This document shows positions 28,917-37,681 of a DNA stretch of 64,000 nucleotides, piece by piece; within the stretch, counting starts at the first letter, position 1; each line of letters begins with the position of its first letter. This stretch comes from Bacteroidota bacterium. GTDB taxonomy: Bacteria; Bacteroidota; Bacteroidia; M30B66. The stretch is from positions 1 through 64,000 of the forward strand of contig CANHIS010000004.1 of assembly GCA_947460255.1 (NCBI GenBank). Reading direction: 5' to 3'. Made by a program: the position numbers and the translations under genes. The notes under the pieces were generated by a model that worked only from the letters and a program-made list of their open reading frames with translations, had not been told where the DNA came from and did not search any database.

Positions 28917-28948
28917 AATCCTCTGAGCAAACTCAGGGGATTTTTTTT
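28917..28948 (+). terminator. Terminator after the DUF2911 gene
   Basis: AATCCTCTGAG (28917-28927) and CTCAGGGGATT (28932-28942) pair (one G-U) around CAAA, then eight T residues. Confidence 0.88.
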
Positions 28949-29000
28949 GGGCTAATTTCTTCAATTAAACACATTTCGATCATCACTTCGATGCAATCGT

Positions 29001-29008
29001 TACTTTTG
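29001..29008 (+). promoter_or_regulatory. TACTTTTG promoter -7 element of pafA (decides its start)
   Basis: A perfect TAnnTTTG, 18 nt before the ATG at 29027. It lies downstream of the in-frame ATG at 28991, so that upstream ATG is not expected to be in the transcript. Confidence 0.7.
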
Positions 29009-29026
29009 CGTGTCTACCGAATAACC

Positions 29027-30658
29027 ATGAAAAAGCTCTTCAGTGTAATCGCTGTTTTTGCCATTTTGCAAAACACCACGGCACAATCTTCTCAACGACC
29101 AAAACTCGTAGTTGGCATAGTTGTCGACCAGATGCGCTACGATTACTTACGAAAGTATTGGGATGACTTTGAAAATTCCGGATTCAGAAAACTGGTTCAG
29201 CAAGGTTATTCGTTTCAGAACGCAGCATACAATTACGTCCCAACCTACACTGGTCCGGGTCATGCGTCGATCTACACTGGAACAACTCCTGCGCGACACG
29301 GTATCGTTTCGAACGATTGGCACAACCGATTCAACGGAAAAGATGTGTATTGTGCAAGCGATTCAACGGTGCAAACTGTTGGTTCATCCACTGTGGAAGT
29401 GGGAAAAATGTCGCCCCGAAACATGCTCAGCACAACGGTTGGTGATGAACTGAAGATCGCCACCAACAAGCGTTCTAAAGTGATCGGTGTAGCGCTGAAA
29501 GACCGTGCTGCGATTCTTCCCGCAGGGCATATTGCCGATGGCGCATATTGGTTTGATGGCGAATCGGGCAATTTCGTGAGCAGCACCTTCTATATGAAGC
29601 AGCTTCCAGAATGGTTGGTAAAATTCAATGCTGAACAAAAAGCCCAGAAATACCTCGAAAGCACTTGGAATATGTTGCTTCCTGAAGACCGTTACGATGA
29701 AAGTTTGGCAGATCAAAACCCATACGAATCAAGCTTCAAAGGCAAAGATGCGCCGGTGTTTCCATACGATCTGAAAGTGCTCGCACCACTCAACGGGGGT
29801 ATGAATATGATCCGAACCACACCATTCGGCAATAGCCTCACACTCGACATGGCGAAAGCTGCCATCACTGGCGAAAATCTCGGGAAAGACCAATTTACCG
29901 ATTTGCTGTGTGTGAGCTTTTCATCTCCCGATTACATCGGACATAAATTCGGTACCGAAGCGCGTGAACTTCAGGATTGCTATTTGCGTCTCGACCGCGA
30001 TTTAGCCGAATTGATCCGCTTCGCCGAAGAAACCGCAGGCAAGGGAGAAGTGATCTTTTTCCTCACCGCCGATCATGGTGGAGCAACCGTTCCTGCTTAC
30101 TTGATGGATCTCAGAGCACAAGGCGGATACATGGATTATTCGCCCATGAAAGACTCCGTAAACAACTGGCTAAAAAAGACTTACAAAGCTGAAAATTGGC
30201 TACTAACCATCACCAACGAGCAATTGTACCTCAACGAAAACTCCATTCAGGCAGCGGGTAACACGGTAGAAGAAATTGAGATTTTCTTGGCGAACAAGTT
30301 GATGTATTACCCTGGAATTCAGCAAGTTTTAACTGGAACACAACTTCGAAGAGAAGAATTCACCCGCGACATTGGTGCGCTCATCCAACGTGGATATTTC
30401 CCGCCTCGTTCTGGAAATGTGATGCTTGCACTCCAACCCAATTGGATGGAATACAGCCGCACAGGAACCACACACGGCTCTCCTTGGTGCTACGATACAC
30501 GTGTGCCGATGCTTTGGTATGGCTGGAAAATCCAATCTGGCAGCACAACAACAAGTTTTTCAATCGACGATATTGCTCCAAGTTTGAGCATTCTTCTCGA
30601 TCTTCCTTTCCCGAATGCTACCACTGGAAAACCAGCCAGTATTCCAATTAAAAACTAA
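29027..30658 (+). CDS. pafA: PafA-type alkaline phosphatase (phosphate-irrepressible)
   Basis: 543 residues; start chosen from the promoter position and the signal peptide (MKKLFSVIAVFAILQNTTAQ). The whole protein matches the PafA branch of the alkaline phosphatase superfamily. Metal-binding Asp is in VVDQMRYDY (about residue 34); nucleophile Thr about residue 75 is in PTYTGPGHASIYTG; the Lys-x-Arg pair that binds phosphate monoesters is in ALKDRA; metal sites are in SSPDYIGHKFG, TADHGG and THGSPWCYDTRVP. Expected role: release of phosphate from organic monoesters in the periplasm or at the surface, contributing to phosphorus cycling. The M61 peptidase gene begins 2 nt after the stop. Confidence 0.92.
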   Translation: MKKLFSVIAVFAILQNTTAQSSQRPKLVVGIVVDQMRYDYLRKYWDDFENSGFRKLVQQGYSFQNAAYNYVPTYTGPGHASIYTGTTPARHGIVSNDWHNRFNGKDVYCASDSTVQTVGSSTVEVGKMSPRNMLSTTVGDELKIATNKRSKVIGVALKDRAAILPAGHIADGAYWFDGESGNFVSSTFYMKQLPEWLVKFNAEQKAQKYLESTWNMLLPEDRYDESLADQNPYESSFKGKDAPVFPYDLKVLAPLNGGMNMIRTTPFGNSLTLDMAKAAITGENLGKDQFTDLLCVSFSSPDYIGHKFGTEARELQDCYLRLDRDLAELIRFAEETAGKGEVIFFLTADHGGATVPAYLMDLRAQGGYMDYSPMKDSVNNWLKKTYKAENWLLTITNEQLYLNENSIQAAGNTVEEIEIFLANKLMYYPGIQQVLTGTQLRREEFTRDIGALIQRGYFPPRSGNVMLALQPNWMEYSRTGTTHGSPWCYDTRVPMLWYGWKIQSGSTTTSFSIDDIAPSLSILLDLPFPNATTGKPASIPIKN

Positions 30659-30660
30659 AC

Positions 30661-32376
30661 ATGGCGCAATTGCACTATCGATTTTCATGGCAACGGGCAA
30701 ACCGTCAAACCATCGACATTACCTTCACCATTCAAAACAACCAAGATGAATCGCTATTGATTCAACTTCCAGCGTGGCGACCAGGTAGATATGAATTAGG
30801 GAATTTCGCAAAGAATTTACGGACGTTCAGCATTGAAAATACCGCTGGTGAAGCCATCCCGTTTCGGAAAATCACCAAAGATTCGTGGCAAGTTGATGCA
30901 GGAAAACACCAAACCCTGACCGTTCATTATTCATATTACGCAGCCGATCTCAATGCGGGTGCTACTTGGTTAGACGACGAACAACTCTACGTAAATCCGG
31001 TAAACTGTTGCCTCTATTTGCCCAACCGCCGAAACGAACCATGTACAGTTGAGTTGATGATCCCTGCCGATTATCAAATTGCTTGCGATCTTCCACGTGG
31101 TAAGCAAACCAATATTCTTGAAGCTGATTCGTTTGATCGCCTTGCTGATGCACCTTTCGTGGCTTCAGCCAAATTGCTCCACCACCAATTTGAAGAATCT
31201 GGACACCTGTTCCACCTGTGGTTCATGGGCCGCGTAAATCCACCGTGGGAAAAACTCGAAAACGACTTCAGGCCATTCTGCAAGGCTCAGATTGAAGTGA
31301 TGGGACCACTACCGGGACGTGAATTTCATTTCATCTTCCAGATTTTACCTGTGTTTTACTATCACGGCGTAGAGCACACATATTCAACAGTTTGCGCGCT
31401 TGGGCCTGATCATCTTGTATTCACAGGAACCTATTACGACAACCTTTTGGGAGTAAGTTCGCATGAGCTCTTCCATGCTTGGAACGTAAAAACGATGCGG
31501 CCTGTAGAAATGCATCCGTACGACTACACCCGCGAGAATTACAGTCGACTTGGCTGGATTTACGAAGGTATCACAACCTACTACGGCGACCAGTTTTTGA
31601 TTCGTTCGGGTTCATTTAACGAGAAGCAATATTTCGACACGCTTCACGAAAAAATGCAGCGTCACTTTGCTTCTTATGGACGTCTAAATCAAGCAGTTAC
31701 CGATGCAAGTTTCGATACTTGGCTCGATGGGTATGTGCCTGGCATTCCGCACAGAAAAACCTCTATTTACACAGAGGGAAGTTTGATTGCACTCATTCTA
31801 GACATGAAAATCCGCGAGCACAGTAACGATCGCCTTAGTCTCGATCAGTTCATTCGCAACTTGCTCGACAAACATGCCGCCTACACAAAAGCCGATATAA
31901 TCAAGGAATTGCGCGAATTAGGCGTTGCCGATGCGGCCGAATTTTATGCGAACTTCATCGAAAAGCCAGGCAATCTCGAGCCGTTACTTCAATGGGCCTT
32001 TGCGCGCGTGGGCATGAAAATGGAACACCATCAGCACCTTACTGAAGTAGAACATCGTTTTGGTTTCCAGCAAGTGGAAGTTGGCACTGCGTTGAGTTTC
32101 GGGTTAATCGCTCCGAATTCTCCTGCCGAAAAAGCTGGTTTGCGCATGGGCGACATTTTAGTAGCGGTGGAAGGAATTAAAGCCACCAAAAATCTTACTG
32201 CCCAAATTGGAGAGAAAACCAGCATTAAATTCCATGTGTTCTCCTCCGAAAAACTCAAAGAAATCGAGCTTCAGTCGGGCAGCGAAAAGTACTTCGAATC
32301 GCGTCAGCTAACAATCGATCCACAAGCAAGCGAAACTGCTGTGGCGGCCCGAAAAAGCTGGGCGGTAAATCTTTGA
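30661..32376 (+). CDS. M61-family (glycyl aminopeptidase-like) metallopeptidase with PDZ domain
   Basis: 571 residues without a signal peptide. An N-terminal beta domain (PAWRPGRYELGNFAKNLR) is typical of M61. The gluzincin zinc site HELFHAW, followed by a glutamate in WIYEGITTYY, lies around residues 268-305. A PDZ domain at about residues 465-550 (GLIAPNSPAEKAGLRMGDIL) would bind peptide C-termini. Absence of an export signal suggests a cytosolic peptidase that may act on peptides with N-terminal Gly or Ala. Adjacent to pafA and probably co-transcribed. Confidence 0.92.
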   Translation: MAQLHYRFSWQRANRQTIDITFTIQNNQDESLLIQLPAWRPGRYELGNFAKNLRTFSIENTAGEAIPFRKITKDSWQVDAGKHQTLTVHYSYYAADLNAGATWLDDEQLYVNPVNCCLYLPNRRNEPCTVELMIPADYQIACDLPRGKQTNILEADSFDRLADAPFVASAKLLHHQFEESGHLFHLWFMGRVNPPWEKLENDFRPFCKAQIEVMGPLPGREFHFIFQILPVFYYHGVEHTYSTVCALGPDHLVFTGTYYDNLLGVSSHELFHAWNVKTMRPVEMHPYDYTRENYSRLGWIYEGITTYYGDQFLIRSGSFNEKQYFDTLHEKMQRHFASYGRLNQAVTDASFDTWLDGYVPGIPHRKTSIYTEGSLIALILDMKIREHSNDRLSLDQFIRNLLDKHAAYTKADIIKELRELGVADAAEFYANFIEKPGNLEPLLQWAFARVGMKMEHHQHLTEVEHRFGFQQVEVGTALSFGLIAPNSPAEKAGLRMGDILVAVEGIKATKNLTAQIGEKTSIKFHVFSSEKLKEIELQSGSEKYFESRQLTIDPQASETAVAARKSWAVNL

Positions 32377-32385
32377 TCCTTCTGT

Positions 32386-32393
32386 TAACTTTG
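32386..32393 (+). promoter_or_regulatory. TAACTTTG promoter -7 element of the transaldolase-like/CBS gene
   Basis: A perfect TAnnTTTG, 18 nt before the ATG at 32412 and inside the longer open frame that begins at 32373; it therefore supports the ATG at 32412. Confidence 0.65.
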
Positions 32394-32411
32394 CACCAAC
32401 GGAATCAACCT

Positions 32412-33416
32412 ATGGAAATTTATCTCGACTCAACAAACCTAGCGGAAATCAACGAAGCCGCCGAATCGATGTTATGCAGCGGTATCAACGCACGCTTGGC
32501 ATCCATCCGCGACCTTAGCGAAGATTCTGAACGATTGGCCAACACCATCAGCAGTTTATTTCCATTCACACATGTGGAAGCTTTAGGAGAATTGGCCCAT
32601 GAAATAAGTCATGAAGCCCATCGTATGGTGCATGAAGGTTTAGATACCGAGTTGGTGGTATTTCGTTTTCCAGCCACCTTCGAAGGCATTTTAGCCTGTA
32701 AAAAACTCACCAGCTTGGGCATGCAAGTGCACCTTGAACTGATCGGAAACCTCCAACAAGCATGGATGGCCATGGAAGCCGGAGCCACCTGGATCAGTAT
32801 TCCAATTGGCAGTTTGCAAGAGCAAGGTCTCGACCCAATGTCCATGGCGGCCGAGTGTATCAACATGGCAGAAATACATGCTTACCCTACAAAGGTGATG
32901 TTGGTTTCAGTGCAACACAATGAACATATCCGCAGCGCCATTGAAATTGGTGCACACGCCGTTTCTGCACCTTGGAAACTGATCAAATCGGCAGCAGAAA
33001 GCAGCTGGTCGGCAACAGGAGCGCGCAAACTGCTTGATCATTCGCGCATGATGACACTTCGGGTAAAAGACGTACTTCGAAAAACCAATCCAACCATCCG
33101 CATCCACCAAACCATTGTAGAAGCGGTAGTCGAAATGAGCCGCGGTGGCATGGGCGCTGTTGCCATTCTAGAAGCCGATGGTAAGATTGCAGGAGTATTT
33201 ACAGATGGCGATTTACGTCGTCAGCTCGAAAGCCGCGGCAAAGATGTTTTGTCGATCCAGCTATCTGAATTGCCTTTGAAACTCCCAGTAACAATCAATT
33301 CCAACGCATTCCTTTTGGAGGCTGCAAAGATTTTCAAGGATCGAAAAATCGATAATATTCTTGTAACGGAGAACGACCAGTTGTTGGGCATGCTCGACAT
33401 TCAAGACATCAATTAA
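32412..33416 (+). CDS. Transaldolase/fructose-6-phosphate-aldolase-like protein fused to a CBS pair; catalytic lysine replaced
   Basis: 334 residues. Residues 1-215 align with short transaldolases (FSA/TalC): MEIYLDSTNLAEI at the N-terminus keeps the Asp6 position, and GMQVHLELIGNLQQAWMAME and EIGAHAVSAPWKLI follow in family order. The Schiff-base lysine, found in a VKVP-type motif (Lys85 in E. coli FSA), is Arg85 here (VVFRFPAT), and the TTNPS motif after strand 1 is replaced by SGINARLAS. Residues about 230-334 are two CBS motifs, the first with GVFTDGDLRRQLE as in arabinose-5-phosphate isomerases. CBS pairs usually sense adenosyl ligands. Inference: not a normal aldolase; perhaps a sugar-phosphate sensor or a different enzyme. 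A strong terminator follows. Confidence 0.85.
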   Translation: MEIYLDSTNLAEINEAAESMLCSGINARLASIRDLSEDSERLANTISSLFPFTHVEALGELAHEISHEAHRMVHEGLDTELVVFRFPATFEGILACKKLTSLGMQVHLELIGNLQQAWMAMEAGATWISIPIGSLQEQGLDPMSMAAECINMAEIHAYPTKVMLVSVQHNEHIRSAIEIGAHAVSAPWKLIKSAAESSWSATGARKLLDHSRMMTLRVKDVLRKTNPTIRIHQTIVEAVVEMSRGGMGAVAILEADGKIAGVFTDGDLRRQLESRGKDVLSIQLSELPLKLPVTINSNAFLLEAAKIFKDRKIDNILVTENDQLLGMLDIQDIN

Positions 33417-33434
33417 TTTCAAAAGAATTCCAAT

Positions 33435-33473
33435 AAAAAAGGGAGCGCCGTATTGAATCGGCGCTCCCTTTTT
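33435..33473. terminator. Bidirectional terminator between convergent genes
   Basis: Perfect 10-bp arms GGGAGCGCCG (33441-33450) and CGGCGCTCCC (33459-33468), with A residues before and T residues after, so it can serve both the CBS gene and the reverse-strand repeat gene. Confidence 0.9.
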
Positions 33474-33497
33474 AGTTTTTACAAACCATCAATTTGG

Positions 33498-36400
33498 TTA
33501 TTTAACAGCAGGCTTGTATCGCTTTGCGTACTCTGTGAATTCCTCCTTGCTGAGTTCTATATTTCCTTTTCCATCACCGAAATTGATGTAAGCCCATTTC
33601 GTTGGAGTTTGCACTGCAGGATCTAGGGTTTTCAGTGTCACGTTTTCGTCTTTCACGCCTGCTTTGTCCATTTCGGCGATCTTTTCCTTCACGCGTGTAG
33701 CTACAGATTTCGACTCCTGACGTGCTTTTTCGGTTGCTTCGGCTTTGGCTTTGGCATCAGCATCTGCTTTGGCTTTGTCTTCACCTGCCTTAGCAATCGA
33801 TTCTAAACGAGCCTTTTCGGTGGCATCTGCCTTGGCTTTTGCATCTGCATCTGCTTTGGCTTTATCAGCCGCAGCTTTCGCAATGGCTTCCTGACGGGCT
33901 TTTTCCTCAGCTTCTCGTTTTGCCTTGTCGGCGGCTTCCTTGGCTACGCGATCAGCCTCAACTTTGGCAATGGTTTCTTGTCGGGCTTTTTCGGCTGCGT
34001 CGGCCTTGGCTTTCGCGTCTGCTTCAGCTTTAGCTTTGTCGGCAGCAGCTTTAGCGACTGCTTCTTGACGGGCTTTTTCAACTGACTCAGATTTCGCTTT
34101 GGCTTCAGCCTCGGCTTTTGCTTTTGCTGCCGCTTCGGCTTCCTTCCTTGCTTTTTCGTCGTAAGCCTTGCGTTCAGCCTCTTTGGCATCGGCTTCCATC
34201 TTTAAAACCCTTGCTTGTTCGGCGGCAGCTTTGTCGATTCGTGCTTGTTCTTCAGCGGCTTTTCTTGCTTTCTCTGCTTCTGCTTTGGCTTTCGCATCTG
34301 CTTCAGCTTTAGCCTTAGCAGCAGCTTCTGCAGCAGCTTTTTCTTCTTCAAGTTTCTTTTGCAGTGCTGCTTCTTCAGCTTCTTTCTTAGCCTTGTCGGC
34401 AGCCGCTTTTTCTGCTATCGCTTTCGCTTCTGCTTCCGCCTTTGCCTTGGCTTCTGCCTCAGCTTTGGCTTTTTCAGCAGCAGCTTTTGCTATGGCTTCC
34501 TGACGAGCCTTTTCTTCAGCATCACGACGGGCTTTTTCTTCGGCTTCCGCCTTTGCTTTTTCAGCAGCAGCTTTAGCAACAGCTTCTAAACGCGCTTTTT
34601 CTTCGGCGTCACGGCGAGCTTTTTCTTCGGCTTCTTTTGCTAAGCGCTCTGCTTCTGCTTTTGCACGGGCCTCAGCAGCAGTTTTGGCTTCGGCTTCCAC
34701 CTTTGCCCTTAATTCTGCATCAGCCTTTGCCTTTTCGGCGGCTGCTAGAGCTATTGCTTCCTGACGCGCCTTTTCATCAGCTTCACGTTTTGCCTTATCT
34801 GCAGCTTCTTTGGCGATACGATCAGCTTCTGCTTTGGCGATAGCTTCTTGACGGATTTTTTCTTCAGCATCACGCTTGGCTTTGTCGGCAGCCTCTTTGG
34901 CTAAACGATCAGCTTCTGCTTTGGCAGCCGCTTCTTTACGTAAGCGTTCATCCTCATCCTTACGGGCTTTATCGGCAGCTTCTTTGGCTAAACGATCGGC
35001 TTCAGCTTTTGCGAGAGCTTCTTGACGGGCTTTTTCTTCGGCATCGCGCTTGGCTTTGTCGGCAGCTTCTTTCTCTGCTTGGGCTTTAGCTAATGCCTCA
35101 ATACGAGCCTTTTCTTCGGCATCGCGACGTGCTTTTTCTTCAGCATCTGCCTTTGCTTTCTCTGCAGCAGCTTTGGCGACAGCTTCTTGTCGGGCTTTTT
35201 CTTCAGCATCGCGACGGGCTTTCTCCTCAGCATCTGCCTTGGCTTTATCAGCGGCAGCTTTGGCGACAGCTTCTTGGCGTGCTTTTTCTTCAGCATCACG
35301 TTTGGCCTTATCCGCGGCTGCTTGGGCTAAACGATCGGCTTCAGCTTTGGCAAGTGCTTCTTGACGAGCCTTTTCGTCTGCTTCTTTTTTCGCTTTATCA
35401 GCAGCTTCTTTTTCCGCTTGAGCTTTTGCAAGCGCTTCTTGGCGAGCTTTTTCTTCTGCTTCACGACGGGCTTTCTCCTCAGCATCAGCCTTGGCTTTTT
35501 CAGCGGCAGCTTTGGCAACAGCCTCTTGTCGAGCTTTCTCTTCGGCTTCGCGTCGCGCCTTTTCTTCAGCATCTGCTTTAGCTTTCTCGGCTGCGGCTTT
35601 GGCGACAGCTTCCTGCCGCGCCTTCTCTTCAGCCTCCATTCGTGCCTTTTCAGCTGCTTCTTTGGCTAAACGATCCGTTTCAGCTTTGGCAAGTGCTTCC
35701 TGACGAGCCTTTTCATCGGCTTCACGTTTTGCTTTGTCGGCAGCTTCCTTTTCTGCCTGGGCCTTTGCAAGTGCTTCTTGACGAGCTTTCTCTTCAGCTT
35801 CACGACGGGCTTTCTCCTCAGCATCGGCCTTGGCTTTATCGGCAGCTACCTTTGCTAAGGATTCTTGGCGAGCCTTTTCATCAGCTTCGCGTTTTGCTTT
35901 ATCGGCAGCTTCTTTGGCAATTCTTTCGGCTTCAGCTTTTGCTAATGCTTCTTGACGTGCTTTTTCTTCAGCATCTCGCTTGGCTTTGTCGGCCGCTTCT
36001 TGGGCAATACGGTCGGCTTCAGCTTTAGCCAATGCTTCAAGTCTTGCCTTTTCAATAGCTTCAGCTTTTGCTCGTTCAGCCGCATCACGCTCGGCTTGAG
36101 CTTTGGCAAATGCTTCTTGTCGTGCTTTTTCTTCTGCGTCGCGCTTTGCCTTTTCTTGAGCTTCTTTGGCCAATCTTTCAGCCTCGGCTTTTGCAATGGC
36201 TTCCTGACGCGCCTTTTCTTCTGCGTCTCGCTTGGCTTTGTCGGCCGCTTCTTGCGCCAATCTATCAGCTTCTGCTTTTGCAAGTGCCTCTTTTCGAGCA
36301 AGATCTTCAGCTTCTTTCTTGGCCTTTTCGGCAGCTTCTTTGGCTAAGCGGTCGGCCTCTGCTTTGGCTTGCGCTTCTGCACGTGCTTTTGCATCTGCAT

Positions 36401-37496
36401 CTTTTTTGGCTTTCTCTGCCGCTTCTTGCGCTAATCTATCAGCTTCGGCTTTTGCTTGATCCTCTGCACGCGCTTTTGCTTCTGCATCTTTTTTGGCTTT
36501 ATCTGCCGCTTCTTGCGCTAATCTATCGGCTTCAGCTTTGGCTTTTGCATCTGCTTTGGCCTTTTCCTCAGCCTCTCTTTTTGCTTTATCTGCCGCTTCT
36601 TGTGCTAAGCGATCAGCCTCTGCTTTGGCTTTTGCATCTGCTTTGGATTTATCTTCAGCCTCCTTTTTGGCTTGCTCAGCCGCCAAACGAGCATCGCGTT
36701 CGGCCTTTTCTTGGGCTAATTTTGCTTCTAATGCTGCTCGGTCTTGTTCTGCTTTTGAAGCCAATGCAGCCTCACGTTCTACCCGCGCTTTTTCTTCTGC
36801 AGCTTTACGCGCCTCTAACTCGGATTGAGCTTTGGCTGCTGCAAGTGCGTCGGCTTCTGCTTTGGCTTTGGCAATTTCGGCACGCTCTGCTTCAATTTGT
36901 GCTTGTCGAGCTGCTTCTTTGGCTGCTTCTTCGGCTTTACGTGTAGAATCAGCTTTTGCAGCTTGATCAGCTTCTTTGCGATTCGCAGCGCGTTGTTCAG
37001 CTTCAACAGCAGCAACGTATTCTTTCTTTTGTCGGCTTGTTGCTTTTTGAAAATTCTCTGAATAATCAAACGCTTCATTGTCCTGATCGAAGGCAATTTT
37101 GTATTTGAACTCGAAATTGATGTCGGCAGTTTTCCTGTGAAGATTGATAACCCCTAATTCGTTAAGCTGAGCTACTTCTGTTCCAACTAAATCGGCTGGA
37201 CAATACGTGCTAATTTCGATTTTTGTTGGAGCATGGCCTGGTTGTTCGAGGTAAGCTTCACATTGTTTGTTTACTCCAACGCGCATCTGGAATTTACCGG
37301 TGGCAACATCAAAACGGAGGTACTCATTTTTTCCGCCACAAACTAGTTTGATCACAGCATCAGGACTTAAAGATCCGTCGGCGCCGCGAAGCTCTCCATT
37401 GAAAATGAGAAAATCTTTTCTTTCTGGCTGCGCTAGGGCAACACCTACTATTTGAAGGAAAAATAAATTGAATAGGAATATTCTGATTAGGTTCAT
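33498..37496 (-). CDS. Very long Lys/Ala/Glu-rich helical repeat protein (exported)
   Basis: 1,332 residues from the ATG at 37496 (MNLIRIFLFNLFFLQIVGVA is a signal peptide); the in-frame TTG at 37505 is less likely. Residues about 20-150 are a beta-type domain (DFLIFNGELRGADGSLSPDA, then CGGKNEYLRFDVATGKF). From about 155 to 1270 the sequence is almost only K, A, E, R, D and Q in an irregular repeat (units such as AKAEADRLAKEAADKAKRDA), with alternating opposite charges four residues apart, the hallmark of a single alpha-helix or a coiled coil. At 0.15 nm per residue this could span roughly 165 nm. The C-terminal 60 residues (TPTKWAYINFGDG to RYKPAVK) are a small domain. TolA-like composition, but no TolA domains. 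Function unknown; a periplasm-spanning or surface spacer is possible. Confidence 0.85.
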   Translation of the reverse strand: MNLIRIFLFNLFFLQIVGVALAQPERKDFLIFNGELRGADGSLSPDAVIKLVCGGKNEYLRFDVATGKFQMRVGVNKQCEAYLEQPGHAPTKIEISTYCPADLVGTEVAQLNELGVINLHRKTADINFEFKYKIAFDQDNEAFDYSENFQKATSRQKKEYVAAVEAEQRAANRKEADQAAKADSTRKAEEAAKEAARQAQIEAERAEIAKAKAEADALAAAKAQSELEARKAAEEKARVEREAALASKAEQDRAALEAKLAQEKAERDARLAAEQAKKEAEDKSKADAKAKAEADRLAQEAADKAKREAEEKAKADAKAKAEADRLAQEAADKAKKDAEAKARAEDQAKAEADRLAQEAAEKAKKDADAKARAEAQAKAEADRLAKEAAEKAKKEAEDLARKEALAKAEADRLAQEAADKAKRDAEEKARQEAIAKAEAERLAKEAQEKAKRDAEEKARQEAFAKAQAERDAAERAKAEAIEKARLEALAKAEADRIAQEAADKAKRDAEEKARQEALAKAEAERIAKEAADKAKREADEKARQESLAKVAADKAKADAEEKARREAEEKARQEALAKAQAEKEAADKAKREADEKARQEALAKAETDRLAKEAAEKARMEAEEKARQEAVAKAAAEKAKADAEEKARREAEEKARQEAVAKAAAEKAKADAEEKARREAEEKARQEALAKAQAEKEAADKAKKEADEKARQEALAKAEADRLAQAAADKAKRDAEEKARQEAVAKAAADKAKADAEEKARRDAEEKARQEAVAKAAAEKAKADAEEKARRDAEEKARIEALAKAQAEKEAADKAKRDAEEKARQEALAKAEADRLAKEAADKARKDEDERLRKEAAAKAEADRLAKEAADKAKRDAEEKIRQEAIAKAEADRIAKEAADKAKREADEKARQEAIALAAAEKAKADAELRAKVEAEAKTAAEARAKAEAERLAKEAEEKARRDAEEKARLEAVAKAAAEKAKAEAEEKARRDAEEKARQEAIAKAAAEKAKAEAEAKAKAEAEAKAIAEKAAADKAKKEAEEAALQKKLEEEKAAAEAAAKAKAEADAKAKAEAEKARKAAEEQARIDKAAAEQARVLKMEADAKEAERKAYDEKARKEAEAAAKAKAEAEAKAKSESVEKARQEAVAKAAADKAKAEADAKAKADAAEKARQETIAKVEADRVAKEAADKAKREAEEKARQEAIAKAAADKAKADADAKAKADATEKARLESIAKAGEDKAKADADAKAKAEATEKARQESKSVATRVKEKIAEMDKAGVKDENVTLKTLDPAVQTPTKWAYINFGDGKGNIELSKEEFTEYAKRYKPAVK

Positions 37497-37681
37497 TGCG
37501 GACAATACGCTTACAAGCAGTTTTCAGGAATTTCAAGCAAATCTAACAAAACAGGCCGCATTTTCATTACAAGGCGAGGTGAAAGTAACAGAAGATTTGA
37601 ACAATTTTTAAAGTGCCTGATGCGCAAAAGCATTCAACCACGAGGTGGATTATGGCCAAATGTTAAAAATGTTCATTTGCA

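Noticed and set aside
33498..33600. EF-hand in the C-terminus of the repeat protein (FGDGKGNIELSKEEF)
   Set aside because: The spacing of acidic ligands and the required glycine and glutamate do not fit the 12-residue loop in any register.
33839..36946. Many long forward-strand open frames opposite the Lys/Ala/Glu repeat gene
   Set aside because: They are antisense shadows caused by the repetitive GC-containing codons; their products are Leu/Ser-rich low complexity with no signal or domain.
33498..37496. TolA identity for the Lys/Ala/Glu protein
   Set aside because: Only composition is shared; it has a cleavable signal peptide and N- and C-terminal domains unlike TolA, and no tolB/pal/tolQR neighbours.
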